The notes under the pieces: model-generated
Seen by the model: the letters and a program-made list of their open reading frames with translations, nothing else
Database searches by the model: none
What the model was told of the DNA's origin: nothing
Made by a program: the position numbers and the translations under genes
Assembly: GCA_004295005.1 (NCBI GenBank)
Contig: SHNG01000107.1
Location: 1 to 64,000, forward strand
Reading direction: 5' to 3'
From: Gammaproteobacteria bacterium
GTDB taxonomy: Bacteria > Pseudomonadota > Gammaproteobacteria > Xanthomonadales > Rhodanobacteraceae
DNA: 64,000 bases
Shown here: positions 36,582-45,418 of the stretch, in pieces
How positions within the stretch are numbered: position 1 is the stretch's first letter
Layout of the letters: each line of letters opens with the position of its first letter

Positions 36582-37185
36582 GTTCGCGCACCTCGCTTTG
36601 CAGCAGATCGCCGTGAAAACTGGCAAAGATCTCGTCGACAGCCACCGACAGCGCATCCACCGTGGAGATCAACCGGCTGTCCGCTGCGGGCGCGTCGGCG
36701 TGATAGATCTCGTCCAACTGCGGAGTTCCGTCAGGACGATCAACGCGCATGCGCAAGGCAACGCTGGCGATGGAACCGCCGTCGGGTGCCGGCACGCGCT
36801 CGAATCGCAGGATGGTTCCGCTGATGCGCAAGGCCGCCTGGCTGGCCGGCAAGGCATCAATGACCAATGGGCTGATCGACGCGGCATCCAGCATCCGCTT
36901 CAGGCGTCTTTGCAATTGGCGCGTGGGCGGATCCGTCCACAACTGGTAATGGTACTGGCGCAGTTCACGTGCTTCCGGATCCAGCGCGTAGATCAAGGCA
37001 CGGTCGGCGTACAGGCCATCCGCGGCAAACAGGTTGACCACGATCGGCGTGCGAAACGTGGCCGCCTCGCTGACCGGCAGCGCGGCCGGCTTGGCCATCT
37101 GGAAGAACGTGTGGTCCGGCGCGCCGGGCACGTTGCCACAACCCGCCAGAAGAAGCGCGAGAAACAACAGGAAAACCGCTTTCAT
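36571..37185 (-). CDS. ABC-type transport auxiliary lipoprotein, PqiC-like
   Basis: 204 residues with a lipoprotein signal (FLLFLALLLAGC, Cys16) and the ABC_trans_aux/PqiC fold features (FRTPIVVNLFAADGLYADRALIYAL, QYHYQLWTDPPTRQLQRRL). It would be the outer-membrane-side lipoprotein partner of the MCE protein encoded just upstream, with which it overlaps by 4 bases. It also overlaps the holD-like gene start by 11 bases. The family is known to form periplasmic ring partners in PqiABC-type lipid transport. Confidence 0.82.
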   Translation of the reverse strand: MKAVFLLFLALLLAGCGNVPGAPDHTFFQMAKPAALPVSEAATFRTPIVVNLFAADGLYADRALIYALDPEARELRQYHYQLWTDPPTRQLQRRLKRMLDAASISPLVIDALPASQAALRISGTILRFERVPAPDGGSIASVALRMRVDRPDGTPQLDEIYHADAPAADSRLISTVDALSVAVDEIFASFHGDLLQSEVREHAR

Positions 37186-38108
37186 GGCGCGTCATCCTCC
37201 AGCTTGTCGGGCTCCGGCGAACGCAGCAACTGCCCCGGATTGCGCCGGATCTCGCGACTGAATTCATCGAGGTTGCGGGTGGCGGATTCAAGATGATGGG
37301 TGATCACATCCATGCGACTGGAAAGGCTCGCCATGACCGTAGCCAGGTCGGTGGTGGCGCTGCGGATATCGCCACGGTTCTCACGCGCGATGTCGGCCAG
37401 CTCGCTGATGGCCTCGTCAACGGTCTTGCGTGTTTCACGCAGTTCGCCACTCAAGCCCTGCACATTGCCGAGGATGGCGGCCACCGCTGCCCGGTTCTCC
37501 GGTTTGAGCAGGTCATCCATCGCCGTCGATGCGCTGTTGAGCTTGTCGAGCAGGGCCTGGGCCTGGCCAAGGAGCTCCGGTGCGTTGTCATCCAGCGCAC
37601 CGGTGATGGATTCCACGCGCAAGGAAAGCTGCTTGACCATGGGCGTGATCTGGTCGCGGGTCAGGGTGGATACCTCGCCCGCCAATTCACTGAACGCGGC
37701 AAACACATCCGCAGACTCGGCAGAACGCAGTTCCGCGCCCGCCGCGAGCATTTCCCGGCTGGCTCCTTCCTTGATGCCGATCGACATGTCGGCCAGCAGG
37801 CCACTGGATTGCAGGTGCGCCACGCTGTCCTTGGGAATCTGCCAGTCGCGCTTGACCACCAGGGTGACCTTGTAGCGGGTTCCCGCTGCGCTGCGCTGCG
37901 GCTGGATCCCGCCGACATCACCGATGCGATAGCCCTCGTAGAAAACCGGCGCGCCGTAGCGCAGGCCGGTGACATTGCGGTACTGAACCAGATACTCGGA
38001 GGCCGGTCCGCTGCGTCCGGTGATGAGGGCCAGGCCAACCAGCAGGACCACCAGGGCCACGGCCACAACCGCACCGACAAGCGTGTAATTGACCGTGTCA
38101 CGTTTCAC
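37182..38108 (-). CDS. MCE-domain lipid-transport protein, MlaD/PqiB-like
   Basis: 308 residues from a GTG at 38108. One N-terminal membrane helix (about 9-30: LVGAVVAVALVVLLVGLALI) anchors it in the inner membrane. A single MCE domain follows (about 38-115, with VTGLRYGAPVFYEGYRIGDV), then a long helical tail (about 140-290) that could span the periplasm. It works with the ATPase and permease encoded next to it, which form an Mla-type phospholipid/lipid transporter. A 4-base overlap with the lipoprotein gene shows tight coupling. Confidence 0.88.
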   Translation of the reverse strand: MKRDTVNYTLVGAVVAVALVVLLVGLALITGRSGPASEYLVQYRNVTGLRYGAPVFYEGYRIGDVGGIQPQRSAAGTRYKVTLVVKRDWQIPKDSVAHLQSSGLLADMSIGIKEGASREMLAAGAELRSAESADVFAAFSELAGEVSTLTRDQITPMVKQLSLRVESITGALDDNAPELLGQAQALLDKLNSASTAMDDLLKPENRAAVAAILGNVQGLSGELRETRKTVDEAISELADIARENRGDIRSATTDLATVMASLSSRMDVITHHLESATRNLDEFSREIRRNPGQLLRSPEPDKLEDDAP

Positions 38109-38159
38109 GTCTTGATCCCCTCAATCCAAGGCCGATTGTATGCCGGATGCGCGGCCCGC

Positions 38160-38960
38160 TCATGCGTCTTCCCCGATCAGCCTTTGCAAGTACTGGTCGG
38201 CATCGATCTGCACGTCACGCGGGCGCCGGTTGAGCAGATCCTGGATGCGTTCGTTGTCGGAAGCGCGCACCTCGGTGGTGCTGCCGGTCATCAACACCTT
38301 GCCCTGATCGAGCACGGTGATGCTGTCGGCGATCTTGAATGCACTTTCCAGCTCATGGGTGACCACCACGATGGTCATGCGCAAGGCATCGCGCAGGCGC
38401 AGGATCAATTCATCCAGCTCTGCCGAAACCACGGGGTCCAGACCCGCCGATGGCTCATCAAAAAACAACAGGCGCGGGTCCATCACGATCGCACGCGCCA
38501 GCGCCGCGCGCTTGACCATGCCACCGGAAAGCTGGCTCGGCATGAGGTCCTGGAAACCGCCCAGATTGACCACTTCAAGCTTGATGCCGGTCATGATGCG
38601 GATGGTCTGTTCGTCCAGCCGGGTGTGTTCGCGCAAGGGCAAGGCCACGTTGTCGCCCACCGTCATTGAGGTCAGCAGGGCGCCGCCCTGGAACGAAACC
38701 CCGATGCGTTTGCGCACATCGAGCTTTTCGCGCTCGCTGGCCCGGGCCATGTCCACGCCGAACAGCTTGACCGTGCCGCCCGCCGGCCGATTCAGACCGA
38801 GCATGTGCCTGAGCAAGGTGCTCTTGCCCGAGCCCGAGCCGCCCATGATCACGCGGATCTCGCCGGCCTTCACGCTGAAGTCGACGCCATGCAGGATGCG
38901 CCGACGGCCGTACCAGGCCTCCAGCTGTTCGACTTCGATCAAGGGCGCGGGGGTGTTCAT
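38160..38960 (-). CDS. ABC transporter ATPase, MlaF-like
   Basis: 266 residues. Walker A GGSGSGKST (40-48), Q-loop and ABC signature LSGGMVKRAALARAI, Walker B LLFFDEPSAGLDP, and the H-loop in VVTHELESAF. It powers the MlaE-type permease whose gene ends 3 bases before its start. The signature sequence LSGGM and the MlaF-like C terminus fit the lipid-trafficking subfamily. Confidence 0.9.
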   Translation of the reverse strand: MNTPAPLIEVEQLEAWYGRRRILHGVDFSVKAGEIRVIMGGSGSGKSTLLRHMLGLNRPAGGTVKLFGVDMARASEREKLDVRKRIGVSFQGGALLTSMTVGDNVALPLREHTRLDEQTIRIMTGIKLEVVNLGGFQDLMPSQLSGGMVKRAALARAIVMDPRLLFFDEPSAGLDPVVSAELDELILRLRDALRMTIVVVTHELESAFKIADSITVLDQGKVLMTGSTTEVRASDNERIQDLLNRRPRDVQIDADQYLQRLIGEDA

Positions 38961-38963
38961 CGT

Positions 38964-39761
38964 TCAGCGATTGAGGAAGAACGAAAAGATCATGTCGGCA
39001 ACAATGATCCAGCAGATGGAAACCACCACGGCGCGCGTGGTCGCGCGACCCACGCCTTCCGCGCCCCCGGTGACCGAAAAACCCGTGCTGACTCCGATCA
39101 GGGTGATCAGCAGGGCGAACACGGCGCTCTTGGCGATACCCTGCCCGACATCACCCGGCGTCAGCAGTGACATGGTCTGCAACATGTAGGCGGTGGGCGT
39201 GAGGTTGAGCGCAGGGGCGCTGTACAGCGCTGCCCCGAAGATCGCCACGGCATCGGCCAGAACGGTCAGCAAGGGCAGCATGACCAGCATCGCGATCAAG
39301 GCCGGCGCCACCAGGTAGCGCACCGGATCAATGCCGATCACCGCCAGCGCATCGACTTCCTGGGAAACGGTCATGGAACCGATGCGCGCGGCCAATGCTG
39401 ATCCGGATCGCCCGGCGACGAGAATGGCGGTGATCAGGGCGCCGAACTCGCGGGTCACCGACTTGGCCACCGCGATCACCACCTGCGACTGCGCGCCGAA
39501 TTCGCTGAGCGCGGCAACAAACTGGATGCCGAGCATGATGCCGACGGTAAACGCCAGCAGGCAGACGATGGGCAGGGCATCGACGCCGAACTGGCGCATC
39601 TGCTCGAACACCGCACGCAAGCGCAAGGGTTGGCCCGCCCGCCAGCCAAACAGGGTCAGGCGCAGCGCATCAACCAGCAACATCGCCGCATAGCCCATGC
39701 CCGCCAGGGCAGCAACGGCGCTGCGCCCCAATTGCGCCAATGGGCGCGTCAGGGCTTCCAC
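38964..39761 (-). CDS. ABC permease, MlaE-like
   Basis: 265 residues from a GTG at 39761, with five to six membrane helices. The MlaE hallmark appears as EFGALITAILVAGRSGSALAARIG, together with the EVDALAVIGIDPVRYLVAP coupling helix. It forms the membrane core of the MCE transporter with the MlaF-like ATPase. Its start lies inside the last 13 bases of the STAS gene, so translation is coupled. Confidence 0.9.
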   Translation of the reverse strand: MEALTRPLAQLGRSAVAALAGMGYAAMLLVDALRLTLFGWRAGQPLRLRAVFEQMRQFGVDALPIVCLLAFTVGIMLGIQFVAALSEFGAQSQVVIAVAKSVTREFGALITAILVAGRSGSALAARIGSMTVSQEVDALAVIGIDPVRYLVAPALIAMLVMLPLLTVLADAVAIFGAALYSAPALNLTPTAYMLQTMSLLTPGDVGQGIAKSAVFALLITLIGVSTGFSVTGGAEGVGRATTRAVVVSICWIIVADMIFSFFLNR

Positions 39762-40105
39762 ACCGGCACGCTCGCCGCTTCGGGAATGGCGCTGGCATCC
39801 GCCACGATCGGCAACACCCGGTCCAGTCGCGCCAGCTCGAGTACCGAGCGCACCGCAGTGCTGACCGCGACCAGGGCAAATCCGCCCTGCTTCGTGCGCG
39901 CATTCTGGAAGCCTTCCACCAATGCGGCAATGCCCGATGAATCGATGTAGCTGACCTCGCTGAGCACCACACCGACCTTGCGACTGAGCTTCTGCGCATC
40001 GAGTACGGCTTCACGCACCTGCTGTGACCAGGACAGATCCACTTCTCCGCGCAGCCGGATGAGGGTCAACTCGGCCGAACTCTCTTTCTCGATGCCGTTG
40101 TTCAT
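39749..40105 (-). CDS. STAS-domain protein (anti-sigma-factor-antagonist type, MlaB position)
   Basis: 118 residues, one STAS domain. The phosphorylatable motif DSSG (residues 55-58, in SYIDSSGIAALVEGF) is intact, as in SpoIIAA/RsbV. The gene occupies the place of mlaB in the MCE operon and overlaps the permease gene by 13 bases. It also overlaps the phosphatase/kinase gene upstream by 4 bases (ATGA). MlaB-type STAS proteins bind and activate MlaF; here the Ser motif and the adjoining regulator suggest phosphorylation control (inference). Confidence 0.85.
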   Translation of the reverse strand: MNNGIEKESSAELTLIRLRGEVDLSWSQQVREAVLDAQKLSRKVGVVLSEVSYIDSSGIAALVEGFQNARTKQGGFALVAVSTAVRSVLELARLDRVLPIVADASAIPEAASVPVWKP

Positions 40106-41799
40106 TCCCGTATTTCCCCAACATGGTCGCGATCACCGATGCGCTTGCGCATGGTCAGCCGGTTGCCGCACCCGCACGGCATACCGCACAAGCTCCATTC
40201 ATCCATGACCTGTTCCATCAACGCAACCCCCAAGCCACCGGAGCGGCATTCGCCCAGCGGCTTGGCCTTGATCGTTTCCGGATCCACCGCCGGCGCCGAG
40301 TCGGAAATCACGAATTCCAGTAACGCGCCATCGCGACTGACGCGCAGGTCGATATCGCCGCGTTGTCCTGGTCCATAGGCATGCCGGATGACGTTGCAAC
40401 ACGCCTCATCCACCACCAGGACCAGTTGGTCACGCAGCGCATTTTCCACACCTGCGTCATCCAGCGCGCTGCGCAAGCGGTTGCGGATGTCGCGCATCTG
40501 CTCGGCCTGTGCCGGGAAACGTCGCTTGAGCAGCACTTCCGGCCCCTGCGCCTGCATGCGCTCGACCAGCAGCAAGGTCGTATCGTCGACCAGGCGCAAG
40601 TGCTTCAATTCTGTAACCATGCCGCGCAGCCGCGGTTCGGCGGAGGCTCCCGCGTGGCGCTGGATCAAGGCGCGCACGCCTTCAGCTCCAATCGTCTGGC
40701 GCTGCGCATCGCGCACGTCGGTCAGGCCATCGGAAAAGCAGTAAAGGGAAGCCCCGCGCAGGTCGATGCGGTTGGCCTCGAAGCTCATGCCCGGCAGGAT
40801 CCCGAGCGGTGCGCCACCGGACAGGTATTCGGTGAACTCGCCATCCTTGTAGCGCAGGGCGGGCGGGAATCCCGCCGCGGCAATTTCCACTTGCTCGCCA
40901 TTGCGATCGCACTGGCCAACCAGGGCGCAGACGAATCGACCTTCGAGGCTGGTCTGGCACAGCTCCTCGTTGACTCGCACCAGCCATTCGGAAGGTGAGG
41001 TGCCCTCCTTGCCGACCCAGCGCAACAAGGAGGCCGCACGCACCATCAGCAGCGCCGCATCCAGTCCCTTGCCGGAAACATCGCCAATGACGAAGCCGAT
41101 GCGGCCATCGGCCAGGTCGAAGTAATCGTAGAAATCCCCCGAGATCTCGTGTGCGGGAAGATTCATGCCGAGCAGGGGAAAGCCGTCACGACGGCGCTTG
41201 GGCAGCAGCGACTTCTGCATGCGCCGGGCAAGGTCGAATTCGCGCTTCATGCGCGCCTGCTGGACCAGTTCGTGCGCCATGCGCGCATTGTTGATGGCCA
41301 GCGAAGTCGGTGCGGCAACCAGGCGCAGGATCTCTGCATCCTCGGCGCTGAAGGTGCCGCCACTGCGCTTGTTGACCACTTCCAGCGCGCCGATCGGACC
41401 ATTGGCGGTGGACAGCGGAGCACACAGCAAGCTGCGCGTGATGAAGCCGGTATCGCTGTCGTTGCTGCGATCCACGCGTGCATCACTGGCGGCATCAGCC
41501 ACGATCTGGCTGGCATTCTCGGCGACGCAACGGCCGACGACGCCTTGCCCGAGCGGAATGCGCAGTCCGGCAATATCGATTGGCCCCACGCACACGCGGC
41601 ATTCCAGCATGCCTTCGCCTTCGGCGAGCAGGAACAGCGAGGCAGCCTCGGCATCCATGAATTCGGCAATGCGCTTGACCGCCTCGCTCAGGGTCTGTCG
41701 CAAGTCCAGGGAGACGGCAAGGGCGGCGGAAAGATCAGCCAGAAAGACCAGGGCCCGCGCTTCGCTGTGGGCAGCCAGGCGAGCTTGCACGGCTGCCAT
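40102..41799 (-). CDS. GAF - PP2C phosphatase - HATPase regulator (RsbU/RsbW-like fusion)
   Basis: 565 residues. A GAF sensor covers about 30-175. A linker helix follows (EFDLARRMQKSLLP), then a SpoIIE/RsbU-type PP2C phosphatase at about 205-410, with metal-binding Asp in GDFYDYF (D222) and GDVSGKG (D240). A C-terminal RsbW-like HATPase domain starts at about 440, with N-box DEACCNVIRHAYG and a GGLGVALM glycine motif. Phosphatase and anti-sigma-type kinase modules in one chain are the two opposing activities of partner switching. The STAS target is the next gene. No membrane helix, so cytoplasmic. Confidence 0.88.
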   Translation of the reverse strand: MAAVQARLAAHSEARALVFLADLSAALAVSLDLRQTLSEAVKRIAEFMDAEAASLFLLAEGEGMLECRVCVGPIDIAGLRIPLGQGVVGRCVAENASQIVADAASDARVDRSNDSDTGFITRSLLCAPLSTANGPIGALEVVNKRSGGTFSAEDAEILRLVAAPTSLAINNARMAHELVQQARMKREFDLARRMQKSLLPKRRRDGFPLLGMNLPAHEISGDFYDYFDLADGRIGFVIGDVSGKGLDAALLMVRAASLLRWVGKEGTSPSEWLVRVNEELCQTSLEGRFVCALVGQCDRNGEQVEIAAAGFPPALRYKDGEFTEYLSGGAPLGILPGMSFEANRIDLRGASLYCFSDGLTDVRDAQRQTIGAEGVRALIQRHAGASAEPRLRGMVTELKHLRLVDDTTLLLVERMQAQGPEVLLKRRFPAQAEQMRDIRNRLRSALDDAGVENALRDQLVLVVDEACCNVIRHAYGPGQRGDIDLRVSRDGALLEFVISDSAPAVDPETIKAKPLGECRSGGLGVALMEQVMDEWSLCGMPCGCGNRLTMRKRIGDRDHVGEIRE

Positions 41800-41803
41800 C
41801 TGT

Positions 41804-42595
41804 CTACTCCTCGCCGCGCTCGTTGCCGCGCAGGGCGCGTTTTTCGCGTGAGCGGCGCAATCCCCACAGCGTCATCACCGGTCCGGAAAGCAGGTACAGC
41901 ACGCCAATCGCAAACAGCACCCGCGGTGGATCGATGACCAGGGCAACAATGATCAGCAGGGCTGCGGGAATCCACACAAACGGCACCTGGTCCGAACCCG
42001 GCCAGGATTTGAAACTGAAATAGCGGAAGTTGCTGACCATCAGCAGGCCGGCCAGCACCGCGACGAACGGGGTGAAGAACTGGACATCGATGCCGCTCAG
42101 GTCGAACTTCTCGATGGTCCATACGAAGGCCATGCAGAATCCCGCGGCGGCCGGGCTTGCCAGTCCCTGGAAGTAGCGCTTGTCGGCCACGCCGACCTGG
42201 GTGTTGAAACGGGCCAGGCGCATGGCGGCACAAGCCGCGTAAATGAAGGCAGCCGACCAGCCGGCCTTGCCCCAAAGGGATCCATACTCGGTCAAGGACG
42301 ACAGTGACCAGGTGTACATGACCAGGGCCGGGGCGAGGCCAAAGCTCACCAGATCCGAAAGGGAGTCGTACTGAACGCCAAAATCGCTCTGCGTGCCGGT
42401 GAGCCGGGCCACTCGGCCATCAAGGCCATCGAGGATGCCGGCGATGAAAACGGCCAGGGCCGCCTCGGAATAGCGCCCACCAATGGAAGCCACGATTGCG
42501 TAGAAACCCGCAAACATGGCGGCGGTGGTGAACAGGTTGGGCAGCAGGTAGATACCGCGGGGCCGCTTGCGTGCTGGAGTGGGCACTTCTGCCAT
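41804..42595 (-). CDS. pssA: CDP-diacylglycerol--serine O-phosphatidyltransferase
   Basis: Makes phosphatidylserine, the precursor of phosphatidylethanolamine, in the inner membrane. 263 residues, about eight helices. The CDP-alcohol phosphotransferase motif D59-G-x2-A-R-x8-G-x3-D-x3-D81 is complete. The ATG at 42595 is chosen; a TTG at 42610 would add five residues. It ends 4 bases before the GAF-PP2C gene, so it leads the run of MCE transport genes, giving lipid synthesis and transport in one unit. Confidence 0.93.
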   Translation of the reverse strand: MAEVPTPARKRPRGIYLLPNLFTTAAMFAGFYAIVASIGGRYSEAALAVFIAGILDGLDGRVARLTGTQSDFGVQYDSLSDLVSFGLAPALVMYTWSLSSLTEYGSLWGKAGWSAAFIYAACAAMRLARFNTQVGVADKRYFQGLASPAAAGFCMAFVWTIEKFDLSGIDVQFFTPFVAVLAGLLMVSNFRYFSFKSWPGSDQVPFVWIPAALLIIVALVIDPPRVLFAIGVLYLLSGPVMTLWGLRRSREKRALRGNERGEE

Positions 42596-42813
42596 CGTGG
42601 ATGCCGCCAAAAATTGTCTGGGACCAGTTTAACCGGATCGTGTTGGCCGCCGCGCTGGGCGGATCCGTTCCGGCGAGGCCGGGGAGCTGCGATCAAAGTC
42701 AGGCAAAATATGCGAATTCTTCGCGAAGTGCTTGTCAGATAACGAAACTAGTGCTATCCAATGCGCTGTAATCAAGGTCCAACTGCCGGCTCGCACCGGC
42801 GCGGAGTCAAACC

Positions 42814-43230
42814 ATGAAGCACCCAATGCCTGCGCTGCTCATCCTGCTCGGCCTGGCTATCGCCCCTGTCGCCGCCCAGCAGGTCTATTCCTGGACCGAT
42901 GCCAACGGCACCAAGCATTTCTCGGACATGCCGCCGCCGCCCAATACCGCCTCCGCGCAGCGCCTCAACGTGCGCAGCGGCGTCACCACCACGCAAGCGG
43001 TGGAAGAACCCGCGGCAGAGGGCGAACCCGCAGCCGGTTCCGGCCCTGCCATGGCCGCCGCTGCCGGTTACAGCGACGCCGACATCAAGCGCAACTGTGC
43101 GGCCGCCCAGAAGAACCTCGAGCGTTACGAAGCCGCCAAGCCGGCAGAGGACGAGGAAGCCGAAGTCCAGACGCGCTACCAGGAAGGCCTGAGCAAGGTG
43201 CAATCGCAGATCAAGCTCTTCTGCGGCTGA
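42814..43230 (+). CDS. DUF4124-domain exported protein
   Basis: 138 residues. Signal peptide 1-21 (LLILLGLAIAPVAAQ). The DUF4124 motif YSWTDANGTKHFSDMPPP lies at about 24-42. An Ala/Glu-rich linker and a charged helical end with two Cys (DIKRNCAAAQ, IKLFCG) that may pair. The family is widespread in gammaproteobacteria without known function. It stands alone, 122 bases before the LemA gene. Confidence 0.82.
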   Translation: MKHPMPALLILLGLAIAPVAAQQVYSWTDANGTKHFSDMPPPPNTASAQRLNVRSGVTTTQAVEEPAAEGEPAAGSGPAMAAAAGYSDADIKRNCAAAQKNLERYEAAKPAEDEEAEVQTRYQEGLSKVQSQIKLFCG

Positions 43231-43352
43231 CCTGAAATCAACGCGCGCCAGGGCGCATTCCTTGATCGAGTGAAATCTCGGCGCAGAACCATGCCATGCC
43301 GGGGTTTCGTTTCGAGTGAAGATTTTCTGAAATCCGTTCTGGAGGGATTGCC

Positions 43353-44021
43353 ATGCAGTTTGCGCGACTGATGCCTTTGCTTCTGGCGACCCTGATTCTC
43401 GGCGGCTGTGGTTACAACAAGATCCAGCGAGCCGACGAAGATGTGAAGGCACAAATGTCGGAGATGCTGAACCAGTACAAGCGTCGTGCCGAGCTCATCC
43501 CGACGTTGGTTGGCGCGGTAAGGGGCTTTGCCACCCAGGAACAGGAAGTGCTGCTCGGGGTGACTGAAGCGCGGGCCAAGGTCGGCAGCATTCAGGCCAC
43601 GCCGGAACTGGTCAATGATGCCGCCGCCCTGGCCAAGTTCCAGGCCGCGCAGGGCGAACTGTCTTCTGCGCTGTCGCGCCTTCTGGTGGTCACCGAAAAC
43701 TACCCCGAGCTCAAGTCCGACCAGGGCTTTCGTGACCTCCAGGTACAGCTCGAAGGTACCGAGAACCGCATCGCCGTCGCACGCAGCCACTACGTTCAAT
43801 CCGTGCAAGCCTACAACGTGCTGGTGCGGGAGTTTCCGGTGAACCTGACGGCGAAGATGTTCGGTTACGAGGTGAAACCGAACTTTACGGTTGACGATGC
43901 CGAGGCCAAGGCCATCAGCAAACCGCCGGTGGTGGATTTTTCCGACCTTTCCACGCGCCATCCCAAGCCTGCGGGCAAGGAATCGGAACCCGCCGACTCA
44001 CCACCCGCAAACAAGCCTTGA
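43353..44021 (+). CDS. LemA-family lipoprotein
   Basis: 222 residues. The lipobox LGGC (Cys19) suggests membrane anchoring by lipid. The LemA core EDVKAQMSEMLNQYKRRAELIPTL-type segment (about 28-60) and VARSHYVQSVQAYNVLVREFP follow, then a Pro/Ser-rich tail. Ribosome binding site GGAGGG six bases before ATG. It opens a five-gene operon with three TPM-domain genes, a frequent pairing (LemA plus YgcG/TPM). Role in envelope maintenance is suspected but unproven. Confidence 0.9.
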   Translation: MQFARLMPLLLATLILGGCGYNKIQRADEDVKAQMSEMLNQYKRRAELIPTLVGAVRGFATQEQEVLLGVTEARAKVGSIQATPELVNDAAALAKFQAAQGELSSALSRLLVVTENYPELKSDQGFRDLQVQLEGTENRIAVARSHYVQSVQAYNVLVREFPVNLTAKMFGYEVKPNFTVDDAEAKAISKPPVVDFSDLSTRHPKPAGKESEPADSPPANKP

Positions 44022-44030
44022 GGCTGCGCC

Positions 44031-44912
44031 ATGGCCGCGACGCTATCGCGTTGGCTGAGCCTGGCGTTTGCACTGTGTGCACTTCTGGGCGCGCATCCGC
44101 TGCGTGCCGATGTTGCGGTGCCACCCTTGCGCACGCATGTCACCGACCTCACCCGCACACTGAGCACTCAGCAGGCGCAGACGCTTGAAGAAAAGTTGCG
44201 CGCACTGGAAGCGCGCAAGGGATCACAGCTGGTGATCCTGATCGTACCCAGCACACAACCCGAGGAAATCGAACAGTACGCGACCCGCGTGTTCGACACC
44301 TGGAAAGTTGGCCGCAAGAACGTGGACGATGGCGCAATCCTGCTGTGGGCCAAGAATGATCGCCGCGTTCGCATCGAAGTCGGTCGCGGCTTGGAGGGTG
44401 CCATTCCCGACGCGCTGGCCAATCGCATCCTGGATGAAACCCTGCTTCCCATGTTTCGCGAACAGGCCTGGTTCCAGGGTCTGGACCTGGCCACCGACCA
44501 GCTTATCGACCTCATCAATGGGGAGGCCCTGCCGCCTCCACCGAATGCCGGTGACGCCTACGATGCAGCAAGCCAGAGGCAATGGATTGAACGCTATTTC
44601 CCGGTGTTGTTCTTTCTGCCCTTGGTGATTTTCATTGCCTCCTTCTGGCCACGCCAGCGTGAATTCTCTGCCTCGCTGGTCGCAGCGGGAGTCACCACTG
44701 CCTTTGCCTACAAGGCCATTGACCTGCCGATTGAATCCCTGCCCTGGGTTGGCCTCCTCTTTTTCCTGTTCGGCCTGCTCAGTGCATTCAATCTGATACC
44801 CGGCACCGGATTTTCCACGGATCGCTCGGGTACCTGGAGCGGAGGTGGCGGAAGCAGCTGGGGCGGCGGTGGCGGCAGCTCGGCCGGTGGCGGCGCATCG
44901 GGGAGTTACTGA
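44031..44912 (+). CDS. TPM-domain membrane protein, YgcG-type (first)
   Basis: 293 residues. Signal peptide 1-26. The TPM domain spans about 34-170: VTDLTRTLSTQQAQTLEEKL, GSQLVILIVPSTQPEEIEQY, DDGAILLWAKNDRRVRIEVG. Two to three membrane helices follow (about 190-255), ending in a Gly/Ser-rich tail (WSGGGGSSWGGGGGSSAGGG). This is the classical YgcG layout found next to LemA. It overlaps the next gene by one base (TGATG). Confidence 0.88.
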   Translation: MAATLSRWLSLAFALCALLGAHPLRADVAVPPLRTHVTDLTRTLSTQQAQTLEEKLRALEARKGSQLVILIVPSTQPEEIEQYATRVFDTWKVGRKNVDDGAILLWAKNDRRVRIEVGRGLEGAIPDALANRILDETLLPMFREQAWFQGLDLATDQLIDLINGEALPPPPNAGDAYDAASQRQWIERYFPVLFFLPLVIFIASFWPRQREFSASLVAAGVTTAFAYKAIDLPIESLPWVGLLFFLFGLLSAFNLIPGTGFSTDRSGTWSGGGGSSWGGGGGSSAGGGASGSY

Positions 44913-45418
44913 TGTCGCGCCTGCAACGCCTCGCCGCCAATCTGTTTCGAGCCTGGACGCTGGCCGAATCACAGTTTCCCGACCGCGTATTTGACTCTCT
45001 CGGGGCGCGAATTGGCGAACTGGAGGCAAGCCATCGCGGCGATATCGTGTTTGCAGTCGAAGCACGTCTCCCGCTCAAGGCGGTGGCACAGGGCTACACG
45101 GCCCGCCAGCGCGCCGAGGTGGTATTCGCGAATCTGGAAGTATGGGATTGCGAGGACAATGCCGGCGTGTTGATCTATGTGCTGCTTGCCGAACGCGCAA
45201 TCGAGATTGTTGCCGACCGCGGCGTTGCGCGCCTCGTACCGCAGGTTGACTGGGACAATCTTTGTGCAGAGGTAGCGCAGGCATTTGCGCGCGATGCGTT
45301 CGAGCAGGGTGCCATGACTGCAATCGAGACGGCTTCGGCACTGCTCACCCGGTACCTGCCGCGCCAGCCGGGTCAAGCCCGCACCAATGAGTTGGCCAAT
45401 CGACCGGTGCTGTTGTGA
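44912..45418 (+). CDS. TPM-domain protein (second), soluble
   Basis: 168 residues with a TPM domain and no signal peptide or membrane helix. Visible blocks are GDIVFAVEARLPLKAVAQGYTARQ-type opening, VWDCEDNAGVLIYVLLAERA, IEIVADRGVARLVPQVDW and the terminal NELANRPVLL. It begins within the stop of the first TPM gene and overlaps the third by 4 bases. A cytosolic copy suggests a hetero-oligomer around the membrane-bound copies. Confidence 0.85.
   Translation: MSRLQRLAANLFRAWTLAESQFPDRVFDSLGARIGELEASHRGDIVFAVEARLPLKAVAQGYTARQRAEVVFANLEVWDCEDNAGVLIYVLLAERAIEIVADRGVARLVPQVDWDNLCAEVAQAFARDAFEQGAMTAIETASALLTRYLPRQPGQARTNELANRPVLL

Noticed and set aside
37293..38669. 458-residue plus-strand open frame over the MlaD/MlaF genes
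   Set aside because: Shadow of two clear lipid-transport genes; no start signal.
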